Source of the DNA: PALSA-911 sp963743035
Lineage (GTDB): Bacteria; Pseudomonadota; Alphaproteobacteria; Acetobacterales; Acetobacteraceae
Direction: 5' to 3'
Length of the DNA stretch: 64,000 bases
Assembly: GCA_963743035.1 (NCBI GenBank)
Contig: CAVUOB010000004.1
Span: 496,001 to 560,000, forward strand
Shown: one piece after another, positions 26,618 to 35,711 of the stretch
How the letters are laid out: each line of letters starts with the position of its first letter
How positions within the stretch are numbered: position 1 is the stretch's first letter
Position numbers and translations under genes: made by a program
The notes under the pieces: model-generated
The model's input: the letters and a program-made list of their open reading frames with translations, nothing else
What the model was told of the DNA's origin: nothing
Database searches by the model: none

Positions 26618-27874
26618 GTGGTCCGACTTGGGGAAGTTGTCATGATCCTAGACCTGCACCGCCAGGGCCTGCCTGTGTCGGCCATCGCCAGGCGCACCGG
26701 CGTCGACCGCAAGACCGTCCGCAAATACATCCAGGCCGGCCTCGAGCCGCCCCACTACGGCCCACGCCGTCCCCGGCCGACACGGCTCGACGCCCATCAT
26801 GCCTATCTGCGCGAGCGGGTGACGACCTATCCCGATCTCTCCGCCCGGCGTCTGCTACGGGAACTGCGCGGGTTCGGATATGCGGGCGGCTACAGCCAGC
26901 TCACCGAGTTCCTGCGCGACATCCGGCCGGCCGCGTCCGCTGGGTTCGAGCGCCGGTTCGAGACACCGCCGGGCCAACAGGCGCAGGTGGACTTCGCGCA
27001 GTTCCGCACCGAGTTCACCGACGAGCCCGGTGCCATCCGCATCGTCTGGCTGTTCTCGATGGTGTTGGGGCACAGCCGGATGATCTGGGCGACGTTCGTC
27101 ATGCACCAGGACCTGCAGGCGGTGCTGCGCTGTCACGTCGCCGCTTTCGAGGCGCTCGGCGGGGTGCCGGCCGAAATCCTCTACGACCGCATGCGCACCG
27201 CGGTCACCGGAGAGGGGGACGAGGGCATCGTCTACAACGCAACCCTGCTGGCGTGCGCACGCCACTACAGCTTCATGCCCAAAGCCTGCCGGCCCTACCG
27301 CGCCAAGAGCAAGGGCAAGGTCGAGCGTCCGTTCCGCTACATCCGCCAGGATTTCTTCCTTGCCCGCAGCTTCCGCAACCTCGACGACCTCAACCAGCAG
27401 CTGCGCCGATGGCTCGACGAGGTCGCCAATGCCCGTGTGCATGCCACCACAAGGCGCGTCGTCGCCGCCCATTTCGCCGAGGAGCGGACCAGCCTCAAGC
27501 CGCTGCCGGCCGGGCCGTTCCAGGCGGTGCTGCGGTTGGAACGGCGCGTCACCCGCGACGGCATGATCTCCGTTGGCGGCAATCTCTACAGCGTGCCCGA
27601 TTGTACCCGCAGGCGCGTGGTCGAAGTGCACACGCTGACCCGGGAGGTGCACATCTTCGAGGAGGGCCGTCAGATCGCCGCCCATCCCGTGCTCGAGGGA
27701 CGCGGACAGCGCCGGATCGCCGGCGGCCACCGCCAGCACCGTCCACCGCCCAACAGCGCCACACCCAGGGAGGCCCCGCCCATGCCACTGCGGTCAGGCG
27801 ATGTGGTCGCCCGACGGCCGCTCGAGATCTATGCCGCCGTGGGGCAACGTCTGGCTGAGGGAGCATCGACATGA
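26618..27874 (+). CDS. istA: IS21-family transposase IstA
   Basis: The GTG start at 26618 follows GGGAGG. The 418-residue protein has an N-terminal helix-turn-helix (GLPVSAIARRTGVDRKTVRK) and a DDE catalytic domain with Asp125 in QAQVDFAQFR, an aspartate in ILYDRMRTAV and the glutamate in KGKVERPFRY. The C-terminus is proline- and arginine-rich, as in relatives. It overlaps istB by four bases (ATGA). It cuts and joins the IS ends with help from IstB. Confidence 0.94.
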   Translation: MVRLGEVVMILDLHRQGLPVSAIARRTGVDRKTVRKYIQAGLEPPHYGPRRPRPTRLDAHHAYLRERVTTYPDLSARRLLRELRGFGYAGGYSQLTEFLRDIRPAASAGFERRFETPPGQQAQVDFAQFRTEFTDEPGAIRIVWLFSMVLGHSRMIWATFVMHQDLQAVLRCHVAAFEALGGVPAEILYDRMRTAVTGEGDEGIVYNATLLACARHYSFMPKACRPYRAKSKGKVERPFRYIRQDFFLARSFRNLDDLNQQLRRWLDEVANARVHATTRRVVAAHFAEERTSLKPLPAGPFQAVLRLERRVTRDGMISVGGNLYSVPDCTRRRVVEVHTLTREVHIFEEGRQIAAHPVLEGRGQRRIAGGHRQHRPPPNSATPREAPPMPLRSGDVVARRPLEIYAAVGQRLAEGAST

Positions 27875-28740
27875 GCGAGACCCCAATCGCCGCCGCCCCG
27901 GCCACGCTGGACCGGGTTCGCCATAGCCTGGTCGGCCTCAAGATGCCGCGCGCCCTGGAGGCGCTCGATCATGTCGTGCGCCAGATCGAGCGCGGCGAAA
28001 CCTCAGCCCTCGAAGCCATCGACACCCTGCTTGCCGAGGAGCTGACGCTGCGCGAGGGTAGCCGGATCAAGGCGGCCCTGCGTATGGCCCGGCTCACCAC
28101 GGTCAAGACCCTGCAGAGCTACGACTTCTCGTTCCAGCCCTCGCTCGACCGCAACCGCATCCTCGCCCTGGCGCAGCTGGATTTCATCAGCCGCCACGAG
28201 GTGCTGCACCTGCTCGGGCCACCCGGCACGGGCAAGTCCCATCTCGCGGTTGCCCTCGGCGTCGAGGCTGTCCGCGCCGGGCGCAGCGTCTATTTCTCCC
28301 CGCTCGCCGACATCGTCGCCTCGCTGGCGCGGGCCGAACGCGAGGGCACGCTGCGCGAGCGCATCCGGTTCCTGTGCCGGGCGTCGCTGCTGATCGTCGA
28401 CGAGATCGGCTATCTCCCGGTCGGCGCCGGGGCCGGCAACCTGTTTTTCCAGCTGGTCAACGCCCGCTACGAACGCGGCGCCATGATCCTCACCAGCAAT
28501 CGCGGCTTTGCCGAATGGGGCGACGTGTTCGGCGACCCCGTCGTCGCAACCGCACTCCTCGACCGGCTGCTGCACCACGCCGTCGTCGTGCAGATCGAAG
28601 GCGCCAGCTACCGCCTGCGCCAGCACGCCGATCTCGTCCCAGAGGCGATGCGCACCCGCACCATTCCTCCGGTCGCCCCCTCACAACCGCGCCGCGGGCG
28701 ACCGCCAAAGGACAGGAGCGCCGATCCAATCAACGGCTGA
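27871..28740 (+). CDS. istB: IS21-family helper ATPase IstB
   Basis: The 289-residue DnaC-like AAA+ protein has Walker A LGPPGTGKSHLAVALG at about residues 115-130 and Walker B in LLIVDEIGYLPVG. A typical ILTSNRGFAEWGDVFGD sensor region follows. IstB binds DNA, selects targets and activates the IstA transposase. Frame and length are normal. Confidence 0.94.
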   Translation: MSETPIAAAPATLDRVRHSLVGLKMPRALEALDHVVRQIERGETSALEAIDTLLAEELTLREGSRIKAALRMARLTTVKTLQSYDFSFQPSLDRNRILALAQLDFISRHEVLHLLGPPGTGKSHLAVALGVEAVRAGRSVYFSPLADIVASLARAEREGTLRERIRFLCRASLLIVDEIGYLPVGAGAGNLFFQLVNARYERGAMILTSNRGFAEWGDVFGDPVVATALLDRLLHHAVVVQIEGASYRLRQHADLVPEAMRTRTIPPVAPSQPRRGRPPKDRSADPING

Positions 28741-28803
28741 TCACCCAGCAAACTGGGGATTTTTACTCCAGCACAAATGCGGAAAATTCCACCGGCGTTG
28801 ACA

Positions 28804-29005
28804 CGAGCGGGAATGGTGCTAAGGGTTTGCCGATCGTGGTGTGATGCTCAATGACCCCTCGTGTAGTCACCTTCACTACGAATCCTGGGACACCTCTGAG
28901 ATTGAGCCCTTCGATTATCAGAGGGCTTGGCGGCCTGAGGCGAGAAAGGACGCGGCGTGCACCATCCTCGGCAACGAAAAAATAAGAGTCTGAACGTGGG
29001 AGCAT
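28804..29005 (-). pseudogene. 5' part of a small gene interrupted by IS21
   Basis: The ATG at 29005 is preceded by a strong AAGGAGGAAC ribosome site. The protein starts MLPRSDSYFFVAEDGARRVL and runs 67 codons before entering the IS21 right end at 28803; 12 codons of IS sequence then give a false C-terminus. Joining it with 26483-26398 restores one frame of 95 residues. It is the last gene of a minus-strand run that starts at 30452. No known domain is seen. Confidence 0.65.
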
Positions 29006-29021
29006 CGGGGTTCCTCCTTAT

Positions 29022-29237
29022 TTACCGCACCAGCCTCAAGCCAAGTCGTGCGCATAGAACATCGGCGAGGAGACGTAGCCGGTCATCCACCTCTCCATCA
29101 ATTTCCTCAATTAGTTCGTCACTTGGGCGAGCCATCCACGTTGCGAAAGTTCGGCGTGCCTTAATCACGTCCAGTGTATCGGTAAGGAAAGTTGTAATTT
29201 CCGCGAGGCTGGCGTCGGCGTCGAGATCTGCGGCCAT
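29022..29237 (-). CDS. Hypothetical protein, 71 residues
   Basis: I choose the ATG at 29237 because AGGAAGAG lies just upstream and the preceding gene stops two bases earlier. The protein (MAADLDADASLAEITTFLTD) is acidic and helical with no recognised motif. It is part of a tight co-directional run of small genes, 30452 to 28804, each separated by a few bases, so it is expressed with them. Confidence 0.5.
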   Translation of the reverse strand: MAADLDADASLAEITTFLTDTLDVIKARRTFATWMARPSDELIEEIDGEVDDRLRLLADVLCARLGLRLVR

Positions 29238-29238
29238 G

Positions 29239-29475
29239 TCAACTCTTCCTGCCGAAGTCGGCACGCGCCGCTGCTTTGAGCCGCTCAGTCGTCACTTTGA
29301 CAAGGTCGAGCTTGCGTTCAATTCGATTAAGAAGAGCCGCGAGCTTGGGCAGATAGTGATGGCCATTCTGCTGGCGTTCTAGCGCGACCTCTTCGATGTC
29401 TAATCGAAGGTCGCTTAGGGCTTCGATTGCCCAAACAGCCGAGCGTGCGAACGCATTGGTGGGCTTGATATACAT
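29239..29475 (-). CDS. Hypothetical protein, 78 residues
   Basis: The protein begins MYIKPTNAFARSAVWAIEAL and is predicted to be helical, with a basic C-terminus (RLKAAARADFGRKS). It stops just before the next small gene and starts three bases after the previous one. No domain is recognised; the operon position is the main support. Confidence 0.5.
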   Translation of the reverse strand: MYIKPTNAFARSAVWAIEALSDLRLDIEEVALERQQNGHHYLPKLAALLNRIERKLDLVKVTTERLKAAARADFGRKS

Positions 29476-29478
29476 GGG

Positions 29479-29832
29479 TCAGGTCTCCCTGTTGATGACG
29501 CGCGATTTCTCATCCCACCTGACAACACGCCCCCGTTCGTCCCGGACTGCGTAGATTGTGGCGGCTGCTCTGTGTCCTCGGCGACGGGCGCGGGCTTGGT
29601 CGTATGCCTGTTTCCGGGCGATGCGCCGGATCGACGAGGCGGCGCGGATTAAGTCGAGCGTCGCGAGCCGTGCGCGCACCAGCGAGGCTTCACAGTTGGT
29701 CATCGCCAAAGCCGCCGCGTCGCTGTCCCAACCAGCCGCGAGAGCGGTCTTCAGGTCTTCGCGGGCTTCGGCCAGGTTGTGGTCGACGATGTGGGCCAAG
29801 CCCTCTGGCGCTTCTGACATGGAAAGCTGCAC
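29479..29832 (-). CDS. Hypothetical protein, 117 residues
   Basis: The start may be at 29832 (MQLSMSEAPEGLAHIVDHNL) or at the ATG four codons later. It is helical with a basic middle (SIRRIARKQAYDQARARRRG) and a C-terminal strand-rich end that contains DERGRVVRWDEKSR. No family was recognised. It is in the same run of small element genes, two bases after its upstream neighbour. Confidence 0.5.
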   Translation of the reverse strand: MQLSMSEAPEGLAHIVDHNLAEAREDLKTALAAGWDSDAAALAMTNCEASLVRARLATLDLIRAASSIRRIARKQAYDQARARRRGHRAAATIYAVRDERGRVVRWDEKSRVINRET

Positions 29833-29834
29833 TT

Positions 29835-30452
29835 TCAGAGCTCGATGCCGTGAATGAGCGCTTGTCTACGAAGTGCCTCGAGCCGGATCTTCCCAATTCG
29901 CTGAAACTCGGAATCCTGCACGGTGGTAAGTCGCGCGGCTAAATTCGAGTGCTCCCGAACTATCCCGAGCGAGACCCCTGTGAGGATGGAGCTTGCCGCG
30001 CGCAATTTCTTTAAGGGGTCGAGTGGCCCATCTCCTTGAGCGGGTATCTGCTGCGAGGTCACCACGGGCGGACAGGCAGCGGGCTTGCGGCCCTGCATCG
30101 GCGACCGCTCATGGTGTGGAGCGTCTTGCTGTGCGGCGACTTCCCGCAAAGCCCAGTTGTAGAGATGGAGTTTCTTCTCACCATAGATCTTGGAAAGATC
30201 GAAATTGCGGGCGGCAAGGAGCGCGCAAGCCTTCTCACTCTCCGTTGCTTCATGCCGGGCAAGCGCCTCTGCAGCTTCTCGTTCTGCCGCCACGATGCGC
30301 GCGGCGTCGCGCGCCTGCTCGATGATGTAAGAGTTGTCGTGAACTTGGTGAAAATCGGCGAAGCCCCGACGCTCCAAGTGCGCCAGCACATCTGGGGACG
30401 TGCCCGGTGCCAACTCTGCTAGTCGTTCGGTGAGGCTTAGATTCTGGGCCAT
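29835..30452 (-). CDS. Hypothetical helical protein, 205 residues
   Basis: This first gene of the small-gene run starts MAQNLSLTERLAELAPGTSP. The segment from residue 30 to 90 is rich in Ala, Glu and Arg and looks like a coiled coil (IVAAEREAAEALARHEATES). The C-terminal third is again helical (QRIGKIRLEALRRQALIHG). I recognise no domain. Its position, divergent from the replication gene, is like that of accessory or regulatory genes in phage-like elements. Confidence 0.5.
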   Translation of the reverse strand: MAQNLSLTERLAELAPGTSPDVLAHLERRGFADFHQVHDNSYIIEQARDAARIVAAEREAAEALARHEATESEKACALLAARNFDLSKIYGEKKLHLYNWALREVAAQQDAPHHERSPMQGRKPAACPPVVTSQQIPAQGDGPLDPLKKLRAASSILTGVSLGIVREHSNLAARLTTVQDSEFQRIGKIRLEALRRQALIHGIEL

Positions 30453-30630
30453 GCGTTGGGTGCTCCTAGATTTGAAATTACCTTTTTGGTAATCGATGGT
30501 TTCTTAGAGGGACGGGGAACCGTTAGCCCTAGCGTGGGGCTGTCTGGCTTGCGACGATCCTAGGCGTGGGCTGCTTGACCTTGGGGCCAGGGCACTCGAC
30601 CGGTCGCCGGGTATCGATCATGGCTCCCAC

Positions 30631-30795
30631 CTAGATTGCCCCCGCTTGGGTGCCGCGAAGCTTGTTCAGATAGGCGTCCAGTGCCGCGATCACGATGGCT
30701 GTTTTCGAACAGCCAGTCGCTACGGCCGCCTCGCACAACATGCGGTCTGTTCTCAGGGGAATCCGGAAGTTCACGGGAAGGACGGGCTGGGGCAT
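30631..30795 (-). CDS. Small ribbon-helix-helix-like protein, 54 residues
   Basis: The product MPQPVLPVNFRIPLRTDRML, then CEAAVATGCSKTAIVIAALD and AYLNKLRGTQAGAI, has the pattern of a ribbon-helix-helix regulator: a short beta strand (VNFRIPL), a helix, a turn (ATGCSKT) and a second helix. GAGGTG lies six bases before the ATG. A perfect inverted repeat and a promoter-like sequence lie just upstream, which fits autoregulation. It could control the small-gene run below it or the replication gene in the other direction. Confidence 0.6.
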   Translation of the reverse strand: MPQPVLPVNFRIPLRTDRMLCEAAVATGCSKTAIVIAALDAYLNKLRGTQAGAI

Positions 30796-30808
30796 TTGTC
30801 ACCTCATG

Positions 30809-30859
30809 GCATCGTTATTCGATGCATTATCGCATAGAGAAAATAGTGGGGCAGGTCAA
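30809..30859 (-). promoter_or_regulatory. Promoter and operator-like palindrome of the small RHH gene
   Basis: On the minus strand TTGACC (30859-30854) is separated by 17 bases from TATGCG (30836-30831), which overlaps a GATAAT (30831-30826). Just downstream is the perfect palindrome GCATCG-TTATT-CGATGC (30809-30825), between promoter and ribosome site. The arrangement fits repression of the gene by its own product. Confidence 0.45.
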
Positions 30860-31292
30860 GTAAAACGCGAATGTGGCTCAAAGTCGCTTCTGGTAAAGCG
30901 CGTAGTATAACGCAGATATGAAAAACGCGCTCCAAGCGCATTTCACCGGGATACTTGAGCCACTTTGCGATTTTCTTGACGAAGCGGCAAAGCACGCATT
31001 ACCGAAAGGCATGCAGACCCTGACCGCTCCCCTCGTGCGTAAGCAGTGTCGGGGGCGCGCAAAGTTTGCCGGTCCCTTCGGGCGGTCGTGGACCGGCACG
31101 TCGTCCGCGCCTTCTGCCCTGCTGTTGACGACTCCTGACCTAAGGCCAGGGCGATTGTTCGGCAGACATCGAGGGGCATCTGCAGGACTTCGACTGCCCC
31201 AAGGGGAACGCCCCCCGTGCCGCTCGGTCCGGGACACCTCAACTCTGCGCGCCTTTGGACGGCAAGCAGGCTATTTATGAAAGGAATTCCAG
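30860..31292. other. Divergent intergenic region, no supported gene
   Basis: The 430 bases between the small RHH gene and the primase gene contain an open frame from 30918 (MKNALQAHFTGILEPLCDFL) whose first 45 codons look protein-like, but the rest reads like non-coding sequence and no ribosome site precedes it. It may be a decayed gene. The strong AAAGGAATTCC just before 31293 belongs to the primase gene. Confidence 0.4.
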
Positions 31293-34200
31293 ATGACAGT
31301 GGATACGCGAATTAGCCAGGCCTTAGCTCAAAGTGAGTGGTTGAGCGAGGAACGTACAAGGGAGATTGTCGCCGACATGCTGGCTGGCATGCCGCCTGCG
31401 GTTGCTCCGGAGAATCAGGACAGCCTAGATCGCGACGAAAACGGAAATAGGTTGATCAGCTTTCAGACCAGAGAGGAGGCGCGCAGGTTTCTTGAGTGGC
31501 ACGATATATACAATAAGTCCCGGATAGAGAATTGGGAGGCGCAGCAGACTGCGCCCTACAAGATCAATGACGCGGTCGTCCACGGAGAGATCAGCGACGA
31601 AGTCCTGAACCGCGAGATCGAGATCGGCTTCTCGAGGAAGGGGAGCAAGACGTTCCCAGGTGGCTGGCTGACCTTCAAGGGTCTGGTCCGTCAGTGGCTG
31701 GACAGCTTGTCCCACCATGTCGAGGGGGCAAAAGATGGACCCGCATTTTTGCAAGGGTCGGTAATCCGTGGTGACCGCAAGGCACAAGCGGTTCCACACC
31801 TTGATTTCTTGATTCTCGATCTTGACACGGGGGAGAGCATATCCGAACTGAAGCAGCGCCTTAGAAAGCTGGGTCTTTTCGCGGTAATCTACACGACGCA
31901 TAGCCACATGAAGCCTGTCACCGAGGTCAAGAAAGACGCGGTGGTGAAGTGGTGCTCGAAGGCTGAGCCGGACGTGAAGGATGTCGTGGGCTACCTGGAG
32001 CATGAGAAGCGCTACCGCCCGGCGGTCCTGGTGAGCGCCACCCTTGAGCCGACACAGCACACAGAAAAAGGCATCATGCTTGTGCTCCGTCACAAGCCGA
32101 TGCCGAAATTCCGCGTCATGCTCCTGCTCAAGGATCGGTTCGTGATCGCGGAGCGTCCTGGCACGCAAAAAGACGCCATCCTGGAGTGGAAGGAGCGATA
32201 CGCCGGGGCGTCGAAGCTCTTGGGCTGCTTTTTTGACCGCTCGTGCGTCGACCCAAGTAGAACTCTTCTACACGCCGCGCCACCCGAAAGGCGCCACGGA
32301 ATACAGCATCGATGTTCTGGCTGGTAGTCCGCTGGACCTGGAGACGGTAGACCGCGTGACAGCGGCTGAGATGCGTGAGGAGGCGCTGGACCCCTACGAG
32401 CGGGCTGCCAGGGACGCTTCGAACGACGCTGGTGGTGCGGGCTCCTACGAGACACAGGGCCTGAAGGGGTTCTTCGCGCGGCTGGGCAAGCGCTTCGAGA
32501 TATGCGATTTCTTTGAGGAGATGGCACCCGACGAGCACCGTGGATCGATGGCATCCGGTCCTGGGCAGGTATTCCGGTGCCCCAACGATGACGCCCACAG
32601 CGATGCCGGCAATGACAAGGACGTCGGTTTCTTTTGTATCAATGCGTCCGAGATCGAAGACGGAGGGGCGGTGGCGAAATGCCAACACGACTCCTGCCAA
32701 GGACTGGACCGGCTGAACTTCGTCGATCTGTTCTGCCGGGATCATGGAATCACTGATGCGAACGAACTGAAGAAGTGGACCTACCGGGAAGCTGACGATA
32801 CTGACTATGCTGAGGAGGCTGCGCCCGAAAACTTTGAAACCCTGAAGAGTGCCGCATTAGCATTGACAAAGAACGACGCGAAAGGCGCGAGCGCCCTAGC
32901 GCAGCGAGTTGGACGAAGCAAGCTAAAGCCAGTAATGCAGGAAGGGCTCCTCAAGCAGATCAAGGAGAAGACAGGTATCAGCACCATGGCGCTACGTAAG
33001 GAAGCGCGCCATGTGCAGAACGCCAAGAATGATCTGAACGACGAAGCGATCTCCGCATTGCAGGCGATTAATTCGCAAGGGGCGCTCGTGACCATCGGAA
33101 GTGACATTCGCTTTATGCGGTATCCCGATGTGGAGGGTGAGACGCCGACTCTCTTGCGAATGGCAACCTTCGTAGAGGAAAACCGCCCTCGTAAGATCAT
33201 GATCGGGTCCGCCGAAGAGCAAAAGGTCGTGCCCTTGACTGACGTGTGGCGCGACTGGTCAGACCGAAAACACTACAAGTCTCTGGTGTTCGAGCCTCCG
33301 CCGAAAATCGCGCGACCAGGGAGCTACAATATCTTCCAGGGATTCAGGGAGCATCCACGGGGGCACAAAGGATGGCGTCGTCTGCGTAGCCACATCTGGC
33401 GCAATATGTGCCACCGCAACCGAGATTGGTATGATTGGGTCGTGACCTGGATGGCGGACATCATTCAGTTTCCCGGTCGAAAGATGGGTTCGGCGTTGAT
33501 CACACAGGGAGACCCAGGTAGCGGAAAAGGGGAATTCTGGCGTCATTTGCGCGTTCTTCTTAGCCCCTACTCGATGGAGGTGGCGCAGCGCAGTCATCTC
33601 ACGGGGAACTTTAATAAGCACCAGTGGGGCAAGCTGTTGGTCGTTGCGGACGAAGCCAATTGGGCCGGCGACAACGATGCATCCGAGGTGCTGAAGAACA
33701 AGGTGACCAGTGAAGATGCGCTTTTCGAGGGGAAAGGGCTCGATGTCATAGAGGGGTCCGACTACGCGCGTGTCGGAATGGCGTCCAACAAGGACTGGGT
33801 TGTCAAGGCGGACGAGGACTCTCGGCGCTTCATGGTCTTGAAGTTAGCCAATGGTAACCGCAAGGATGCCAAGTTCTTCGCAACGATAGATGAGGAAATG
33901 AAGGGCGGAGGATATGCTGCGATGATGGCAGATCTGAAGGCATGGATGCCACCCGGCGGAGGCTGGGATATCCTTCGGAATCCACCAGTGACCCCATGGT
34001 TGCAGATCCAGGTAGAGGAAACCTCAGACTTGCCCACACGGTTCCTGCGCGAGTTGGTGGAGAACGGATGGTGCAATTGGATTGGCGAAAATGACCACGT
34101 TCAAGAGGTCCCGATTCTGCTAAGCGAGACGAAAGCAACGTTCGTTTCTAGTTCTCAGATGCTGGGCCATTTGATCGGCTACGTGAAAGTGTTTGGGAAG

Positions 34201-34362
34201 GGGGACATGATGAAGCACGGGCAGACCCAAGCCCTAGCTACCGCAGCAAAGAAGGTATTGGGAGCGGGACCGAATCGGCATCGTGCGACGAGCGGCAGCC
34301 GCGAGCAGACACGCGGCTACATGGTGCCGCCACTGAATACGCTTCGAGGCAACCGCCAATAA
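31293..34362 (+). pseudogene. Primase-helicase of the element, split by one extra base
   Basis: The first frame starts at 31293 after AAGGA and carries a primase-like part with HLDFLILDLDTGESISEL and VIYTTHSH. It reaches FDRSCVDPSR at about 32260, then the frame is lost; LFYTPRHPKGATEY continues in the next frame to 34362. The total is 3070 bases, one over a multiple of three, so one extra A at 32261-32262 explains the break. The second half has a zinc-binding set (FRCPNDDAH, CQHDSC) and an SF3/D5-like helicase with Walker A TQGDPGSGKGEFW and Walker B LLVVADEANW, as in DUF5906 proteins. The repaired protein (1022 residues) would start replication of the excised element. If the base is real the helicase is not fused to the primase. 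Confidence 0.85.
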
Positions 34363-34369
34363 CCTATCG

Positions 34370-34660
34370 GGTGACACTGGTGACAAGGCCAGTGTCACCA
34401 GGGAAAGCCAAGGAAACCCTCGGATTTTCTTACTTGGTGACAGCGGTGACACTACTTTTCTTTGAATCAAAGAAGGAGAAAGAGAAAATAGTGTGATCGG
34501 TGTTCGATGCGCGCCGGGTTCAAGCAGGGTGGGAAATTCATTTTGCCGACACTCCGGATAGCCTTTCGTATGTCACCAGTGTCACCGTCTCAATCGACCG
34601 AAAATACAGCGGCGTTCTGCCGTTTGTAGGTGGTGACAGAGCAAGCTCAGGTGTGTCACC
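34370..34660. repeat. Iterated GGTGACA motifs, candidate origin
   Basis: Nine copies of GGTGACA, on either strand, lie in 291 bases: plus at 34370, 34379, 34436, 34445, 34632; minus (TGTCACC) at 34393, 34571, 34580 and 34654. Three pairs have exactly nine bases between starts (34370/34379, 34436/34445, 34571/34580). The first two and the third copy also make a hairpin with 11-base arms (34370-34399). The array directly follows the primase-helicase and precedes a recombinase. Iterons next to a replication gene commonly mark an origin. Open frames here (34500-34838 plus, 34538-34921 minus) are not convincing genes. Confidence 0.65.
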
Positions 34661-35026
34661 AGTTGGGCTCGGGTTAAGGATGGAGCCGGTAGCCCCCAGC
34701 GTGTCGCTCCTCGCGTTTGAGGCTTGGAGAATGCCCGTGTTCCTGGGGCCAAAATCTATAGCCGGTTCCGTCATGACGCTCGACTTTTGCTCATCGTCTA
34801 CGTCAAGTTCCACCCTCACCAACTGCGAGCACCTATGAGCAGCCAGTGTCGTCGGGCTGCTGATCGTCCGCCGTACCGGCCCATCCATACGCCGCCGGAT
34901 GTCGCTTGAAATTCGAGGCAAGGTAGATTGTCGACTTCAGCCACCCAAAACAGCGTTCATAAACCCCCTCCCGGTTTCATCTCCTAGACACCAGTAAATC
35001 CGCGCCTATTCGCTACCTCTCTACAT

Positions 35027-35054
35027 CGTTCAATAAACAATTGTTTTATGAACG
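35027..35054. promoter_or_regulatory. 28-base near-perfect palindrome before the serine recombinase
   Basis: The dyad has outer arms CGTTCA/TGAACG and a centre AAACAATTGTTT; 24 of 28 positions are symmetrical. It ends 39 bases before the recombinase start. It may be the crossover or accessory site of that recombinase, or an operator. The rest of 34661-35026 shows nothing else that I can support. Confidence 0.5.
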
Positions 35055-35093
35055 GATCTCCAGTAGGATGTGTCCATCGTAAAGGGGCTCGAA

Positions 35094-35711
35094 ATGACCA
35101 AGCGCGTCGCGATCTACCTCCGGGTCTCCAGTGGTGAACAGACGACCGACAACCAACGGCTCGAACTCGAAGCATGGGCCGCGCGATGCGGCTACACGGT
35201 AACGCAGGTCTATGAGGACCATGCCGTCAGCGGGGCAAAGACCAGCAACCAACGCCCCGCCCTGTCCGCCCTTCTCAAGGACGCGGTCCGCCGCCGGTTC
35301 GACCTAGTTGCCGTTTGGGCCGTCGATCGCCTCGGACGCAGCTTGACCGACCTCCTGGCTACCCTACAGACGTTGAAGGAGAGCAAGGTCGGACTGTTCC
35401 TACATCAACAGGGGCTCGACACATCGACCGCCGCCGGCAATGCATTTTTTCAGATGCTAGGGGTCTTCGCCGAGTTCGAGCGCGCGATCATCGTTGAGCG
35501 GGTAAACGCCGGGATAGCTCGCGCCAAGGTTAAAGGCACGAAGTCTGGCAAGGCGATCGGACGTCCGGCACTCAAGCTGAAGGAGGTTGAGGCTGCCCGT
35601 AAGGCGCTTGCTAAGGGCCTCAGCATCCGCGCGGCGGCAGAGGCCGCCGGGATCAGCGTAGGGTCAGTGGCGGCGCTGAAGCGGGGCGTGGCGGGTCGAT
35701 TATCCGCCTAG
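35094..35711 (+). CDS. Serine recombinase (resolvase/invertase type)
   Basis: The ATG at 35094 follows AAGGGG. The 205-residue protein has the catalytic serine in YLRVSSGEQ, the helix around AVWAVDRLGRSLTDLL with conserved arginines, then FAEFERAIIVERV and a C-terminal helix-turn-helix (KGLSIRAAAEAAGISVGSVA). It matches small resolvases/invertases that cut both strands at a two-base crossover. It may resolve multimers of the excised element or act on the palindrome just upstream. Confidence 0.92.
   Translation: MTKRVAIYLRVSSGEQTTDNQRLELEAWAARCGYTVTQVYEDHAVSGAKTSNQRPALSALLKDAVRRRFDLVAVWAVDRLGRSLTDLLATLQTLKESKVGLFLHQQGLDTSTAAGNAFFQMLGVFAEFERAIIVERVNAGIARAKVKGTKSGKAIGRPALKLKEVEAARKALAKGLSIRAAAEAAGISVGSVAALKRGVAGRLSA

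Larger units (their letters stand above)
26489..28803 (+). mobile_element. IS21-family insertion sequence
   Basis: The 2315-base element carries overlapping istA and istB genes. Its ends begin TGTC and are related: the left end reads TGTCGCTGCCGGGTGAATTC and the right end, reverse-complemented, TGTCAACGCCGGTGGAATTT, each followed by further similar AAAATTCCCCA/AAAATCCCCA stretches. The 5-base target duplication CGAGC is found at 26484-26488 and 28804-28808. Intact genes, ends and duplication indicate a recent insertion. Confidence 0.92.

Noticed and set aside
32241..32246. Programmed frameshifting at the TTTTTT run in the primase gene
   Set aside because: The family motif FDRSCVDPSR is still in the first frame after the T-run, so the change of frame must occur later, at 32261-32262.
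34500..34921. Two overlapping opposite frames of 112 and 127 codons in the GGTGACA array
   Set aside because: Neither has a ribosome site or protein-like composition, and the repeats run through both.
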